Virus record (IMG/VR): IMGVR_UViG_3300031952_002809
Coordinates: 1-64,000 of that record
Length of the DNA stretch: 64,000 bases
Strand: one strand, 5' to 3'
From: a virus
The stretch's first letter is position 1, and the number at the start of each line of letters is the position of its first letter. Shown piece by piece: positions 44,237 to 53,248 of the stretch. The translations under genes and the position numbers were made by a program. Under the pieces are notes generated by a model. It was given only the letters and a program-made list of their open reading frames with translations, was not told where the DNA came from and did no database searches.

Positions 44237-44803
44237 TTGAAAAAAAACAATGTAATCTTCCTTGGCATCGATCCAAGCTTGACAGGTACGGGGCTTGTTT
44301 TAATTAATGAAGATTATAGCATCTTAGACATGATTAAACTCTTTACCCCCGCAATGAGGGTAGAGAGACTTTTTCACTTACAAAATAAGCTTCTTGAAGT
44401 ACTGAACAAATATACTACCATACGACAAATATGTGTAGAAGGGCCAGCTTTGCGTGAAACAGGTAAAATATTCGATTTGGGGCAGTGGGCAGGAATACTT
44501 TATCTGGAATTATATAAACACGGATTGACCCCTACTATTGTTGCTCCTATGCAATTAAAGAAATATGTTTCCGGTTTAGGAAAAAACCAGGGAAAGCCAG
44601 TTGTTATGCTTGATGTCTTTAAGAACTTTGGGGAAGAGATTAGAGACAATGACCTTGCAGATGCATATGTTTTAGCACGAATAGCTCATGATTTTTATGG
44701 ATTGTGTAATGAAGCTGAACTACCAAATATAAAAAAGTATCAGCTGGAAGTTCTTAATAAATTGTTTGAAGCCAAGAAAGATAAAAGCGGGACGTTACTA
44801 TGA
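44237..44803 (+). CDS. RuvC-like Holliday junction resolvase
   Basis: The 188-aa product has the RNase H-fold motifs of RuvC: GIDPSLTGTG at the N-terminus, VEGP in the middle and NDLADAYVLA at the C-terminus, giving the acidic catalytic set. It cuts four-way junctions formed during recombination. The apparent start is TTG without a clear ribosome site, 13 bases after the previous stop. It overlaps the polymerase start (ATGA). Confidence 0.82.
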   Translation: MKKNNVIFLGIDPSLTGTGLVLINEDYSILDMIKLFTPAMRVERLFHLQNKLLEVLNKYTTIRQICVEGPALRETGKIFDLGQWAGILYLELYKHGLTPTIVAPMQLKKYVSGLGKNQGKPVVMLDVFKNFGEEIRDNDLADAYVLARIAHDFYGLCNEAELPNIKKYQLEVLNKLFEAKKDKSGTLL

Positions 44804-47800
44804 CCAGTTCTACAAAAAATGTGTTTTGTAAGAAATGTAGATTACATGAAGCTGCAAAGCATCCTATGCTTCTTGGAAGGGGGAACCCCTCCGCATCTGT
44901 GTTGCTGTTAGGTGAGGCGCCTGGAAAATCAGAGGATGAGCAAGGACAAGTATTCATAGGTAAGTCAGGCCAACTTCTACAGAACAAAGTAAATCTCGTT
45001 GAACTTGACTGCTTTGTGTCAAATTCAGTGTTGTGCCGTCCATCTGACAAAGCTGGAGGAAATGCTACACCGACAACGACCCAGATAGAGTGTTGCAAAC
45101 CGACAACAATTGATCTTATTCTTACTATGAAACCTCGAGTTGTTGTAGCTCTTGGTGCAATAGCCATGCAGCAATTACTTGATTTTAACCTCAATATGGA
45201 AATTGCTCGAGGCAAGGAATTTTATCATACTGTGTTGGATACGACTATAATACCAACGTATCATCCGGCATATCTTCTTCGAACGAATGATGCTCGATTT
45301 ATGAAAGAATTCACGGATGATCTGGCACTTGCAAAAAGAGTTTCAAACAAGCCCCGCTCTCGTAGAATAGCCTCAGTGCCTGTATCGCATAAGGACAGAT
45401 TTGAAATAGAGAAGTACTTTAATGAACTTAAGCAGTCGGAGTCGCTCTCAGTGGACTTAGAGACAACCTCGCTCAATCCTAAAAAGGGAAGGATAACTGA
45501 CATTTCTTTTTGTAATTCTGCGGGTAAGGGTGTCCATATAGAATGGAAATATCTTACAGAGAGACCTGACCTTTTAAGTTCACTTAAGGAAGTATTGGAA
45601 TCCCCTGCTGAGAAAGTATTTCACAATGCTGACTTTGATATTCGTTTCTTACGCTCAGTTGGGTTCACTGTTCCCGGTAAAATATTTGATACGATGCTTG
45701 CTTATCATACTATGACTATGAGCTATGAGGGGGGAAAGTCGGCATCATTATACAAATTAAAGACAATGGCCTGGTACATGACACAGGAGGGTGGCTATGA
45801 AGATGTCCTTGATGAGCATGGTGGAATTGTTGGAATACAAAAAGAGGACAAGAAAAAAAAGAATGATGTTGAGCAAGGATCGTTGTTTGATTCTGCTGAA
45901 TTAGATACTGTCGCTGGTTTCGATCCAGAGTACAATGCAAGATTAGTATATTGTTCTACATATATTAAAGATACAAAAGAGGCACGGCTCAAAGCACTGG
46001 GACTCGATCGTAAGGCATTTTATTCCGCCATGGACGCCGATGTTACTTTTAGAATCTATAAGTATTTGAAGCAAACTATTGATACATTATATAATTATTC
46101 CTTTTACAATATTACAATGCCTCTGTGTAAGGTTCTTATTAGAATACATGAGAATGGAATTATGGTAGATGTTCCCTACATTGATAAAATGATTGAAGAA
46201 AACAATATTATAGCAGAGTCAGTCAAGACTGACTTTTTCAAAGAAGCTAAATATGAATTTAATCTCAACTCAGTAGATCAGCTACGTGAGTTTATGTATA
46301 CGAAACTAAAACTTCAGGTTAATAATAAATATATTACAACAAAGGGGAAGCGACCTTCTACAGACGAGGAAGCAATTACATTTTTTTCAGAAAAGAAACC
46401 AATCCTAAAAAAGATATTGGAGTATCGTGGTGTTAATAAACAGACATCAACATACTTTGAGGGGTATAAGAAACTTGCGGATGAAATAGGTAGAGTTTAT
46501 CCGAGTTATCTTCAAATAGGAACAGCAACTTCCCGATTATCCGCCCGAGATCCAAACCTTCAAAATATTCCAAAGGACAATCGAGTACGAAATATTATTA
46601 TAGCTTCACCAGGACATAAGATTGTGTTGGCTGACCTTTGCTTGGCTGAGGGAACTTTAATAACAACTCGACGAGGGAATATTCCAATTGAGCAGGTGAC
46701 TACTGACGATTCTGTTAGACAGGAGGATGGCTCCTTTAAGAAAGTAACGAATGTCTTTTTTCGTGGGGTAAAAGAGGTGGTGACACTTACTACAGAATTA
46801 GGATACTCTATAGAGTTAACAAAACATCATAGATTAAGAGTTATCGATGCAGATGGGAATTATGTATGGAAAAGAGTAGGTGAACTTTCTGAATTAGATT
46901 ATGTGGCCATACAACCACACGTAATAAGAAGTAATAAAAGAATAAAATTAAATAGTATTGAATATACTCACTTTAGCAATAAAAAAATAAACAATATTCC
47001 TAAATATATGACTGAAGACTTTTGTGAGTTTTTGGGTTTTATGTGTGGTAATGGGACATTTGGTGTGCCTTACATGGCATTACGTTGGGCTGTTTGCGAT
47101 AAAGATAAAGATACCAATGATTACTTAAAAATACTGTTTAAAAGAATATTTAATGAACGGATAAGAGAATCCACACAATATAGAGGAATATTTGATTCTA
47201 GATTTTGTTCTAAACCGCTAATTAAGTATCTTTTAAATATTGGATTATCTAAAGAAAGGGTTCCTAAATTTTTATTTGAAGCCGATTCTAAATTGATTTG
47301 TGCGTGGCTTAGAGGTTTTTTTGAGTCTGATGGTAGTGTGGGGGATAGAGTATCTTGTTCCTCTTCAAGAAGAACTTTAATAGAGGATATTCAAAAGCTA
47401 CTCTTATCTGTTGGAATAATTTCAAATATATGGCAGTATAAATATGAAAAGCAGGGTAAGCAATTTGAGGCTGATCTTCTTAGTATAAAATCTTATTGGA
47501 CAGATGTTTTTTATAAAAAAATAGGATTCATAGGTAAAAGAAAAAATTCAATCTTAAAAGTATTAGTTGGAAAAACTAAAAAAAACCCAACGTATGGAAG
47601 ACATCCTAATTTAGGAAAAAAATCTAAAAAATATACTTATATAGATGAATTAAAGAATACCCGAAACAGGGGTGGTTTTGTTTCAATAAAAACAGCAAAA
47701 GAATTAAAAATAAAATATCCAGATGTTTATACAGAACTTGGTTTGAATAAGATCACTGATTGGGGGCAGATATATGTTAAATGCAATATAGATGAAAAAA

Positions 47801-48564
47801 TATCGGTTAAAGTTAAGACATATGATATTGAAGTAGAGGAAACTCATTCTTTTATAGCAAATGGTTTTGTTAGCCATAATTCACAGGTCGAGCTACGTAT
47901 TCTGGCAATGATATCTGGTGACACTAATATGATTAATGCCTTTAAATCGGGGCATGACTTTCATACATACACAGCGTGTTCAATGTTTGGTATACCTTTG
48001 GATCAGTTTGATAAGAAAATACCAGAACATGCTAACAAGCGCGATGCGGCAAAAACTATCAACTTCGGAATTGTGTACCAGATGCGGGCAGAGTCTCTCG
48101 CAGAGTCATTAGGTATTTCTTTAGACAAAGCTAAAGCGTTTATGAGGAGTTTTTTTGATGCTTATCCAAGAGTATCAGAATGGGTTACCTACATAAAAGC
48201 ATTTGCTCGGGCGAATGGGTATGTCGAAACTATATATGGGAGAAGAAGGTATTTACCGGATATAAGAAGCAGTGATGATTTTGTTCGGGAGTCTGCCGAG
48301 AGAAGAGCTGTGAACTCACCGATCCAATCGAGCTCGGGGGATGTGTGTTTTACAGGACTTATCCGTTTTCAAGACTGGCTTGATACGAATAATAAGAAAA
48401 CTCGTATCATAGGAACTGTTCACGATAGTATTTTGACAGAAGCTCCTGATGAAGAAGTTGAGGAGATATCTATAATGTTGCCAAAAATAATGACAACAGA
48501 TATTCCTCGAATTACTATCGACATCAAGGCTGACGTTGATATACTCCAGAAATGGAAAAAATAG
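44800..48564 (+). CDS. DNA polymerase (family A) fused to uracil-DNA glycosylase, with intein
   Basis: The 1254-aa precursor has three parts. Residues 1-175 are a family-4-type uracil-DNA glycosylase with CKKC, GEAPGKSEDEQG, NSVLCRP and PTYHPAYLLR. Residues about 205-430 are a 3'-5' exonuclease (DLETTSLNP, Asp219/Glu221). The rest is a PolA-type polymerase with motif A (ADL-SQVELRILA) split by the intein, motif B (KRDAAKTINFGIVY) and motif C (GTVHDSIL, Asp1209). No 5'-3' exonuclease domain is present. The ligated enzyme would have 840 residues. I recall glycosylase-linked polymerases from SPO1-like phages, not checked here. This is the replicative polymerase. Confidence 0.9.
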   Translation: MTSSTKNVFCKKCRLHEAAKHPMLLGRGNPSASVLLLGEAPGKSEDEQGQVFIGKSGQLLQNKVNLVELDCFVSNSVLCRPSDKAGGNATPTTTQIECCKPTTIDLILTMKPRVVVALGAIAMQQLLDFNLNMEIARGKEFYHTVLDTTIIPTYHPAYLLRTNDARFMKEFTDDLALAKRVSNKPRSRRIASVPVSHKDRFEIEKYFNELKQSESLSVDLETTSLNPKKGRITDISFCNSAGKGVHIEWKYLTERPDLLSSLKEVLESPAEKVFHNADFDIRFLRSVGFTVPGKIFDTMLAYHTMTMSYEGGKSASLYKLKTMAWYMTQEGGYEDVLDEHGGIVGIQKEDKKKKNDVEQGSLFDSAELDTVAGFDPEYNARLVYCSTYIKDTKEARLKALGLDRKAFYSAMDADVTFRIYKYLKQTIDTLYNYSFYNITMPLCKVLIRIHENGIMVDVPYIDKMIEENNIIAESVKTDFFKEAKYEFNLNSVDQLREFMYTKLKLQVNNKYITTKGKRPSTDEEAITFFSEKKPILKKILEYRGVNKQTSTYFEGYKKLADEIGRVYPSYLQIGTATSRLSARDPNLQNIPKDNRVRNIIIASPGHKIVLADLCLAEGTLITTRRGNIPIEQVTTDDSVRQEDGSFKKVTNVFFRGVKEVVTLTTELGYSIELTKHHRLRVIDADGNYVWKRVGELSELDYVAIQPHVIRSNKRIKLNSIEYTHFSNKKINNIPKYMTEDFCEFLGFMCGNGTFGVPYMALRWAVCDKDKDTNDYLKILFKRIFNERIRESTQYRGIFDSRFCSKPLIKYLLNIGLSKERVPKFLFEADSKLICAWLRGFFESDGSVGDRVSCSSSRRTLIEDIQKLLLSVGIISNIWQYKYEKQGKQFEADLLSIKSYWTDVFYKKIGFIGKRKNSILKVLVGKTKKNPTYGRHPNLGKKSKKYTYIDELKNTRNRGGFVSIKTAKELKIKYPDVYTELGLNKITDWGQIYVKCNIDEKISVKVKTYDIEVEETHSFIANGFVSHNSQVELRILAMISGDTNMINAFKSGHDFHTYTACSMFGIPLDQFDKKIPEHANKRDAAKTINFGIVYQMRAESLAESLGISLDKAKAFMRSFFDAYPRVSEWVTYIKAFARANGYVETIYGRRRYLPDIRSSDDFVRESAERRAVNSPIQSSSGDVCFTGLIRFQDWLDTNNKKTRIIGTVHDSILTEAPDEEVEEISIMLPKIMTTDIPRITIDIKADVDILQKWKK
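46639..47880 (+). mobile_element. DNA polymerase intein with LAGLIDADG endonuclease
   Basis: This 414-codon element (residues 614-1027) starts with Cys (CLAEGTLITTRRG), carries the TKHHRLRV block B, LAGLIDADG-like motifs FLGFMCGNGTFG and LRGFFESDGSVG, and ends FVSHN before Ser. It interrupts polymerase motif A two residues after the catalytic Asp, so the enzyme is inactive until spliced. Confidence 0.93.
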
Positions 48565-48581
48565 TTTGGAGGTTGGGGACC

Positions 48582-48941
48582 ATGCTATCAATATTGATTT
48601 ATGTTATTATTTTCTCGGTTCTTGCAGGAATAACTTATTTGTATTACAGAGAGATAAAAAAACCTCTGCGTGATAAAATAGAGGTTGGGACTGTTCTAGG
48701 TATTTTATTTCTCGTTGGTTTATTAACAGCAATAAATATCTATGTATATAAACCGCCTTTGCAAAAAATAAGAAAGGATGCCGGAGGAGATCCATTTGAA
48801 TCAGTTGAGAGAATTATTGTGGATAAAGTTCCTGATGATAGAACACAGATTACAATTGTTTCTGCTGTGGCTGATTCATCGTATACGGTTATCATATCAA
48901 AAGAAGATGCCAAACGACTAAGGGCAGCTTTAAAGGAATAG
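48582..48941 (+). CDS. Small membrane protein (119 aa)
   Basis: Two hydrophobic segments (about residues 2-19 and 40-57) are followed by a soluble 60-residue tail. The start at MLSILIYV has TTGGAGG 9 bases upstream; the longer frame overlaps the polymerase gene. It is the first of three consecutive small membrane proteins between polymerase and clamp genes. Function unknown; holin is possible but the early position argues against it. Confidence 0.65.
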   Translation: MLSILIYVIIFSVLAGITYLYYREIKKPLRDKIEVGTVLGILFLVGLLTAINIYVYKPPLQKIRKDAGGDPFESVERIIVDKVPDDRTQITIVSAVADSSYTVIISKEDAKRLRAALKE

Positions 48942-48950
48942 AGTAATATT

Positions 48951-49208
48951 ATGCCTTTTGAGATAAAATTAACATTGTTTCAAATAATACTCTGCTGGCT
49001 CGCTTTGGGGTTCGTCGGATCATTAGTTTTATTGTTTGAGAAGTGGTATTCAGAAAAAGTTGTAACAGCGAGTGATGTAGTGATAGCTAGTATGTCTATG
49101 ATCTTTGGGATAATATTACTTGGATTATCAGTTATAGCTCTTTTCTTAAAATTTTTATCAAAGGGAGATCCTATTATTATACACGGTAAAAAAGAGATAG
49201 AGGAATAA
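48951..49208 (+). CDS. Small membrane protein (85 aa)
   Basis: Two long hydrophobic segments (about 8-28 and 43-68) are followed by a short charged tail (GKKEIEE). It lies 9 bases after the preceding membrane gene. No family was recognised. Confidence 0.6.
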   Translation: MPFEIKLTLFQIILCWLALGFVGSLVLLFEKWYSEKVVTASDVVIASMSMIFGIILLGLSVIALFLKFLSKGDPIIIHGKKEIEE

Positions 49209-49232
49209 TTTATAGTATGGGGGAAAGATATA

Positions 49233-49448
49233 ATGTGCCTACTGATCGGATTTGCAGTTCTCTGTGTAATATTTTTTATATTTCAGCATTGGTCAGTGTT
49301 ACCAACACCACATTTACACGATTGGAGTTTGTACGAGTCTGAAGTAGAAATACATAAGAATAAACAATATTCTTATACAATCAAAAAATGTACTGTGTGT
49401 GGTACTACGTCAATGGAAATAAATAGTCAACAGTATAAAGTGAGTTAG
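49233..49448 (+). CDS. Small membrane-anchored protein with CxxC (71 aa)
   Basis: An N-terminal hydrophobic helix (CLLIGFAVLCVIFFIF) anchors a short soluble part with HLHDW and a single CTVC pair. GGGGGAAAG precedes the ATG. The His and Cys residues could bind a metal. Function unknown. Confidence 0.55.
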   Translation: MCLLIGFAVLCVIFFIFQHWSVLPTPHLHDWSLYESEVEIHKNKQYSYTIKKCTVCGTTSMEINSQQYKVS

Positions 49449-49450
49449 GA

Positions 49451-50533
49451 ATGCAAGTACAGATATCGGCAAGAGAGCTGGAGGACTGCCTTATTTATAT
49501 ACGGAAGGCTGTCGTACGAACTAAGTCAGTGATATCATCATCTATTGGAATTCAATTCCTTTTTAAAGATGGTATTCTTCGTCTGTATAGTTCAAATGGA
49601 GTTCAACCTTGCGAAGTTACATTTGGTGCTATTGCTTGTTCCAACTTTAATTGCGTGTTGGAGTTTTCCGTTTTATATAAAATAGTATCTCTTTCAGAAT
49701 CAGGTATGCTTGAGTTAACATTTGAATCTGATTCACTTTCTATTGTTTCAGGTAAAAATGAATATAATTTGGTGTACCTGACTGAAAGAGATTACTCTTT
49801 GCTTATTAATGATATCAGAGTAGAGGATACACCAATTGTTGAAATTCCAATAGCAGAGTTACGGAAAGCCGTTTTATTTCTATCTATATGTATACCGTCT
49901 TCTGCAATGTATTCTCGTTTCAGAGGAGTAAATTTTGATGGAAATCTGGTAGCAACAAATACGCATGGATTTGCTTACTATACAATGAATTTGACTATTG
50001 CTGAACCACTATTTATTTCAATAGAAAGTTTTAATTTGCTGGCTGGTATGGAAATTGCTGATGGTACTATTCTCTTGCATAAGAATGGAAATTGTGTTAT
50101 CGCTTCAGTTGGAAGAGCTCGGTACCTTATATCACTTATGGCAAATGCATTTCCTAAATATGATAGGATTGTGCAACGATTGAATAAGCATACACATACA
50201 GTTAGCATACCGAAAGATTTGTTTCTAAAAGCTTGCAAAAAGCTATCCTCATTCGTAGATGCTGATAGAAAGAATGCTGTATTTATTACTATTACTTCGG
50301 AAGAGATGTCATTGGCTGCTCGAGCAGAAACGAGAAAAGGTAAAGAAGTAATCGCAGTAGAAACTGAAAATATTTCAAATGAAGTGTCATTCTCTGTAAA
50401 TCTTGTGGATATTCTTGGATATGCTACTCGAGTTTCAGATACTACTGTACGGTTATCTTTTAATGGTACTATTGATGACTACGCCATTCGGGATGGTGGA
50501 GCCTGGTATATAGACAGAACATTAACAATATGA
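49451..50533 (+). CDS. DNA sliding clamp (beta-clamp, DnaN-like)
   Basis: The 360-aa product has the length and three-fold repeated layout of bacterial beta clamps, with recognisable elements such as MYSRFRGVNFDG, VATNTHGFAYY and FPKYDRIV (compare FPDY(ER)xVIP in DnaN). The clamp tethers the polymerase to DNA. The ATG follows the previous stop by 2 bases. A phage-encoded DnaN-type clamp, instead of a gp45-type, goes with a PolA-type polymerase here. Confidence 0.78.
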   Translation: MQVQISARELEDCLIYIRKAVVRTKSVISSSIGIQFLFKDGILRLYSSNGVQPCEVTFGAIACSNFNCVLEFSVLYKIVSLSESGMLELTFESDSLSIVSGKNEYNLVYLTERDYSLLINDIRVEDTPIVEIPIAELRKAVLFLSICIPSSAMYSRFRGVNFDGNLVATNTHGFAYYTMNLTIAEPLFISIESFNLLAGMEIADGTILLHKNGNCVIASVGRARYLISLMANAFPKYDRIVQRLNKHTHTVSIPKDLFLKACKKLSSFVDADRKNAVFITITSEEMSLAARAETRKGKEVIAVETENISNEVSFSVNLVDILGYATRVSDTTVRLSFNGTIDDYAIRDGGAWYIDRTLTI

Positions 50534-50543
50534 GAGGTTATAC

Positions 50544-52751
50544 ATGGATCTTCCTGATATCGTGAATGAGATAAATAAAAAGAAAAAGACTACTAAAATA
50601 ACAACATTAGATTTAGCTAAATCTTTCAGATTGAAGAGATTTTTTTCAGGATCATTTGGTACGGACTATATTACGGGTGGTGGGTTTGCTTACCGTAGAA
50701 TACAACTATTGTTTGGTGCAAAAAGCTGTATCGATGGGGATTCTTTTTTATGGTATGAGATTTGGAAAAACAATAAGAGGGCTAACAGTAAGGGCGGTAC
50801 TATACGAAATTTGTATAAAAGATTTACTGATGTAACCAAGACAGGTAGAAAACCTATGAGTAACGACTTGGCTACATACTATGTAAAATCAGTTGATGAT
50901 GAAGGATATGTAGTTAGGAATGAGATACTAAATGTGGTAAAAACAGGCAAGAAGAAATGTTTTGAGGTTTCTGTTTCTTCAGGAGAACAGCTTACGTCTA
51001 CAATGGAGCATAAATATTTAACTCCATCTGGATATAAAGAATTAAAGGATTTGAAAGTTGGAGATATTGTTTATGTGAATAGAAATAACAGAGTTAAAGG
51101 CAGGAAAAAGCATACTTCTCGACCAGCTATTTGTGTTAAATATCATCCTTATTTTCCTGTAAAGATAGTTAAGGATAAATATAAAGGGGTTGAAAAAGAT
51201 TACCCCTACTATAGAGGTCAGCAATCAAGAATAGTATATGAAGCGTGCTTAAATGACATGACGTATGATCAATATGTTTCTATACTCAATACTGCATCAA
51301 AGGAAGAAATCAATAAATTAAAATTCTTACCTGTAGATATACATGTTCACCATAAAGATGAAAATTTTTTAAATAATGATATATCAAACCTTGAGCTTAT
51401 TGATCCATCAGAGCATGGGAAATTGCATATGTTGGATAGGCTAAAGAATCTAATGATCATTGTAGATGAGGCTACGATACTGTCGATAGAGCCTGTTGGT
51501 GAAAGGGAAACTTTTGATATTCAATGCGCGTATCCATATAATAACTACATTGCAAATGGAATTGTTGTTCATAATTCAGGTAAGAATGCTTTGCTTAATC
51601 AAACTACAGCATACTTGCAAAGACAATGCAGGTGTTGTCACGGCGTTCACCCTGATTTCTTTAGTGGAGCTCAAGCAAAAGATCAATGGGCATTTATTTT
51701 GCACAGTGTTATGGGTTATGGAATTTGCAAATGTGAGGCACCTCAGCCAAAAAAAGTATTCATTCTTGATTTTGAACGCGCCCTGGCAATCGAAGAGACT
51801 CGCTCTATAAAGATATTGAATATTACCAACAATATAACCGGTGATGATATAGATGAGCTTGATTATAATGATGCTATTGCAACTATGGCTGAATTGCAGG
51901 TATCATCTATTCTTACACCTGAACAAAAAATAGAAATCAAAAAATGTGAAGATTTTATAAAGAATTGTTCTATCAAAGAACAAACTATAAATCAGATAGC
52001 CATAACCGATTATCTTAAAAAATGTGGTGTTGATATAAACCAACTTCTTGTTGCAGATCCTGAAGATACTGAAGAAGGTATTGAGCTTGTTCGAGATATG
52101 ATCCGTGCGAAAGAAGTGGATGCTATTATTTGGGATTCCCTTCAGGCAGCAATACCACGCTATGTAAAAGACCGTGCTGCTGATCAAGCAACAATGGGCG
52201 TTGAGGCTAAGCAAAATGGTTTGCTCATGCGGCATGTTTGTAGTGCTTTCGCTGCTGCAAATCTTTTAGATGAGAGTGAGGCGTATAAGCCAGCATTATT
52301 CATAACAAGTCAGGTTCGTGCTAGTTTGGGTGGGTTTGTTTCTACACCTGATACGTATTCTGGTGGTAACGCTATTCAACACCACATCTCATTAGCTCTT
52401 GAAGTTAAGCGTGAGAAGTTTCTCAAAGAAGACGGAACTGATGCTGAGTTCAAAGATGATTTTTATGGTCAAAGAGTGCGCCTTCGTGCTGATAAAAATA
52501 AACTGAGTTCTCCTGGAGATATGTATGAGTATGAATATTTCTTTAGAGAGGGAGAAAATTTCCCTGTAGGTATTGATTCAGTTGGCGAACTTATCAATCT
52601 TGGTGTAAAGGTTGGATTAATAGATAGAGCTGGTCCATACTACTCAGTAGGAGATAAGAAATTTCAAGGAATGAAAGCGCTGAAGGATGCTTTTAGAGGT
52701 GATAGTAAATTCGCTCAGGAAATTTATATACAATTAATACAGAAGTTATGA
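50544..52751 (+). CDS. RecA/UvsX-like recombinase with intein
   Basis: The 735-aa precursor contains a RecA-family ATPase whose Walker A motif GAKS-SGKN is interrupted by the intein. The C-extein carries KVFILDFERALA, DAIIWDSLQAAIPRY (Walker B), ITSQVRASLGGFVSTPDTYSGGNAIQHHISLALEVKR (L2-like region) and a C-terminal domain. The ligated protein has 452 residues, longer than bacterial RecA. A CRCCHG...CKCE insertion near the Walker A could bind zinc. It performs strand exchange with the SbcCD, SSB and UvsW-like proteins encoded nearby. Confidence 0.88.
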   Translation: MDLPDIVNEINKKKKTTKITTLDLAKSFRLKRFFSGSFGTDYITGGGFAYRRIQLLFGAKSCIDGDSFLWYEIWKNNKRANSKGGTIRNLYKRFTDVTKTGRKPMSNDLATYYVKSVDDEGYVVRNEILNVVKTGKKKCFEVSVSSGEQLTSTMEHKYLTPSGYKELKDLKVGDIVYVNRNNRVKGRKKHTSRPAICVKYHPYFPVKIVKDKYKGVEKDYPYYRGQQSRIVYEACLNDMTYDQYVSILNTASKEEINKLKFLPVDIHVHHKDENFLNNDISNLELIDPSEHGKLHMLDRLKNLMIIVDEATILSIEPVGERETFDIQCAYPYNNYIANGIVVHNSGKNALLNQTTAYLQRQCRCCHGVHPDFFSGAQAKDQWAFILHSVMGYGICKCEAPQPKKVFILDFERALAIEETRSIKILNITNNITGDDIDELDYNDAIATMAELQVSSILTPEQKIEIKKCEDFIKNCSIKEQTINQIAITDYLKKCGVDINQLLVADPEDTEEGIELVRDMIRAKEVDAIIWDSLQAAIPRYVKDRAADQATMGVEAKQNGLLMRHVCSAFAAANLLDESEAYKPALFITSQVRASLGGFVSTPDTYSGGNAIQHHISLALEVKREKFLKEDGTDAEFKDDFYGQRVRLRADKNKLSSPGDMYEYEYFFREGENFPVGIDSVGELINLGVKVGLIDRAGPYYSVGDKKFQGMKALKDAFRGDSKFAQEIYIQLIQKL
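50727..51575 (+). mobile_element. RecA intein with HNH endonuclease
   Basis: This 283-codon element (residues 62-344) starts with Cys (CIDGDSFLWYEIW), has a STMEHKYLTPSG block B, an HNH-type centre (IHVHHKDENFLNNDISNLELI...EHGKLH) and ends IVVHN before Ser. It splits the P-loop between two serines, abolishing ATP binding until spliced. Its HNH nuclease differs from the LAGLIDADG type in the other three inteins. Confidence 0.92.
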
Positions 52752-53248
52752 AAAAGATAAAGTTCTCACGAAAACGGGAAAATGATATAGCTGATGACAC
52801 TGGAGGGAAGAGACACGCTCGTAGTGGTGGATTGTGGTGGAAGAAGGGTGATGCTAGTACTGTAGATTTTCTATTTGAGGATAAATTTACAGAGAAGGAA
52901 CATTATTCTGTAACAGCATTAGTACTTCAGAAGATTGAAAAGGAAGCAATGACTATAGGAAAACTTCCTATTTTTCGTATAGGATTCATTTCAAGATATG
53001 GCAATGCTGACTACGCTATTCTTCGATTCAAAGATTGCAAGATTGATCCTATTGAATATACGAAAATACCTCTAGAGATATCAAAGAATAAAAGCATACG
53101 TCTATCTTCTGATAGATTGCGGGGATTGCAGATTACAGGAGATAAATTTGTAATGCGTTTTTGGCTCATTGAAAAGGAATATATAATCATGAATTGGTAT
53201 TTTTTTGTTTCGATAAAGCATAAAATAATAGTAGGAGAACAATTATGA
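52748..53248 (+). CDS. Possible PD-(D/E)XK nuclease / junction resolvase-like protein
   Basis: The 166-aa product contains ENDIADDTGGKRHARSGGLWWKKGD followed by DFLFEDK, giving an acid...Asp...Glu-X-Lys set (Glu11, Asp35 or 40, Glu44, Lys46) of the kind found in Hjc-type and other small PD-(D/E)XK nucleases. Location between RecA and the helicase loader supports a recombination role. Its start overlaps the recA stop (ATGA). The motif spacing is short, so this is a proposal. Confidence 0.5.
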   Translation: MKKIKFSRKRENDIADDTGGKRHARSGGLWWKKGDASTVDFLFEDKFTEKEHYSVTALVLQKIEKEAMTIGKLPIFRIGFISRYGNADYAILRFKDCKIDPIEYTKIPLEISKNKSIRLSSDRLRGLQITGDKFVMRFWLIEKEYIIMNWYFFVSIKHKIIVGEQL

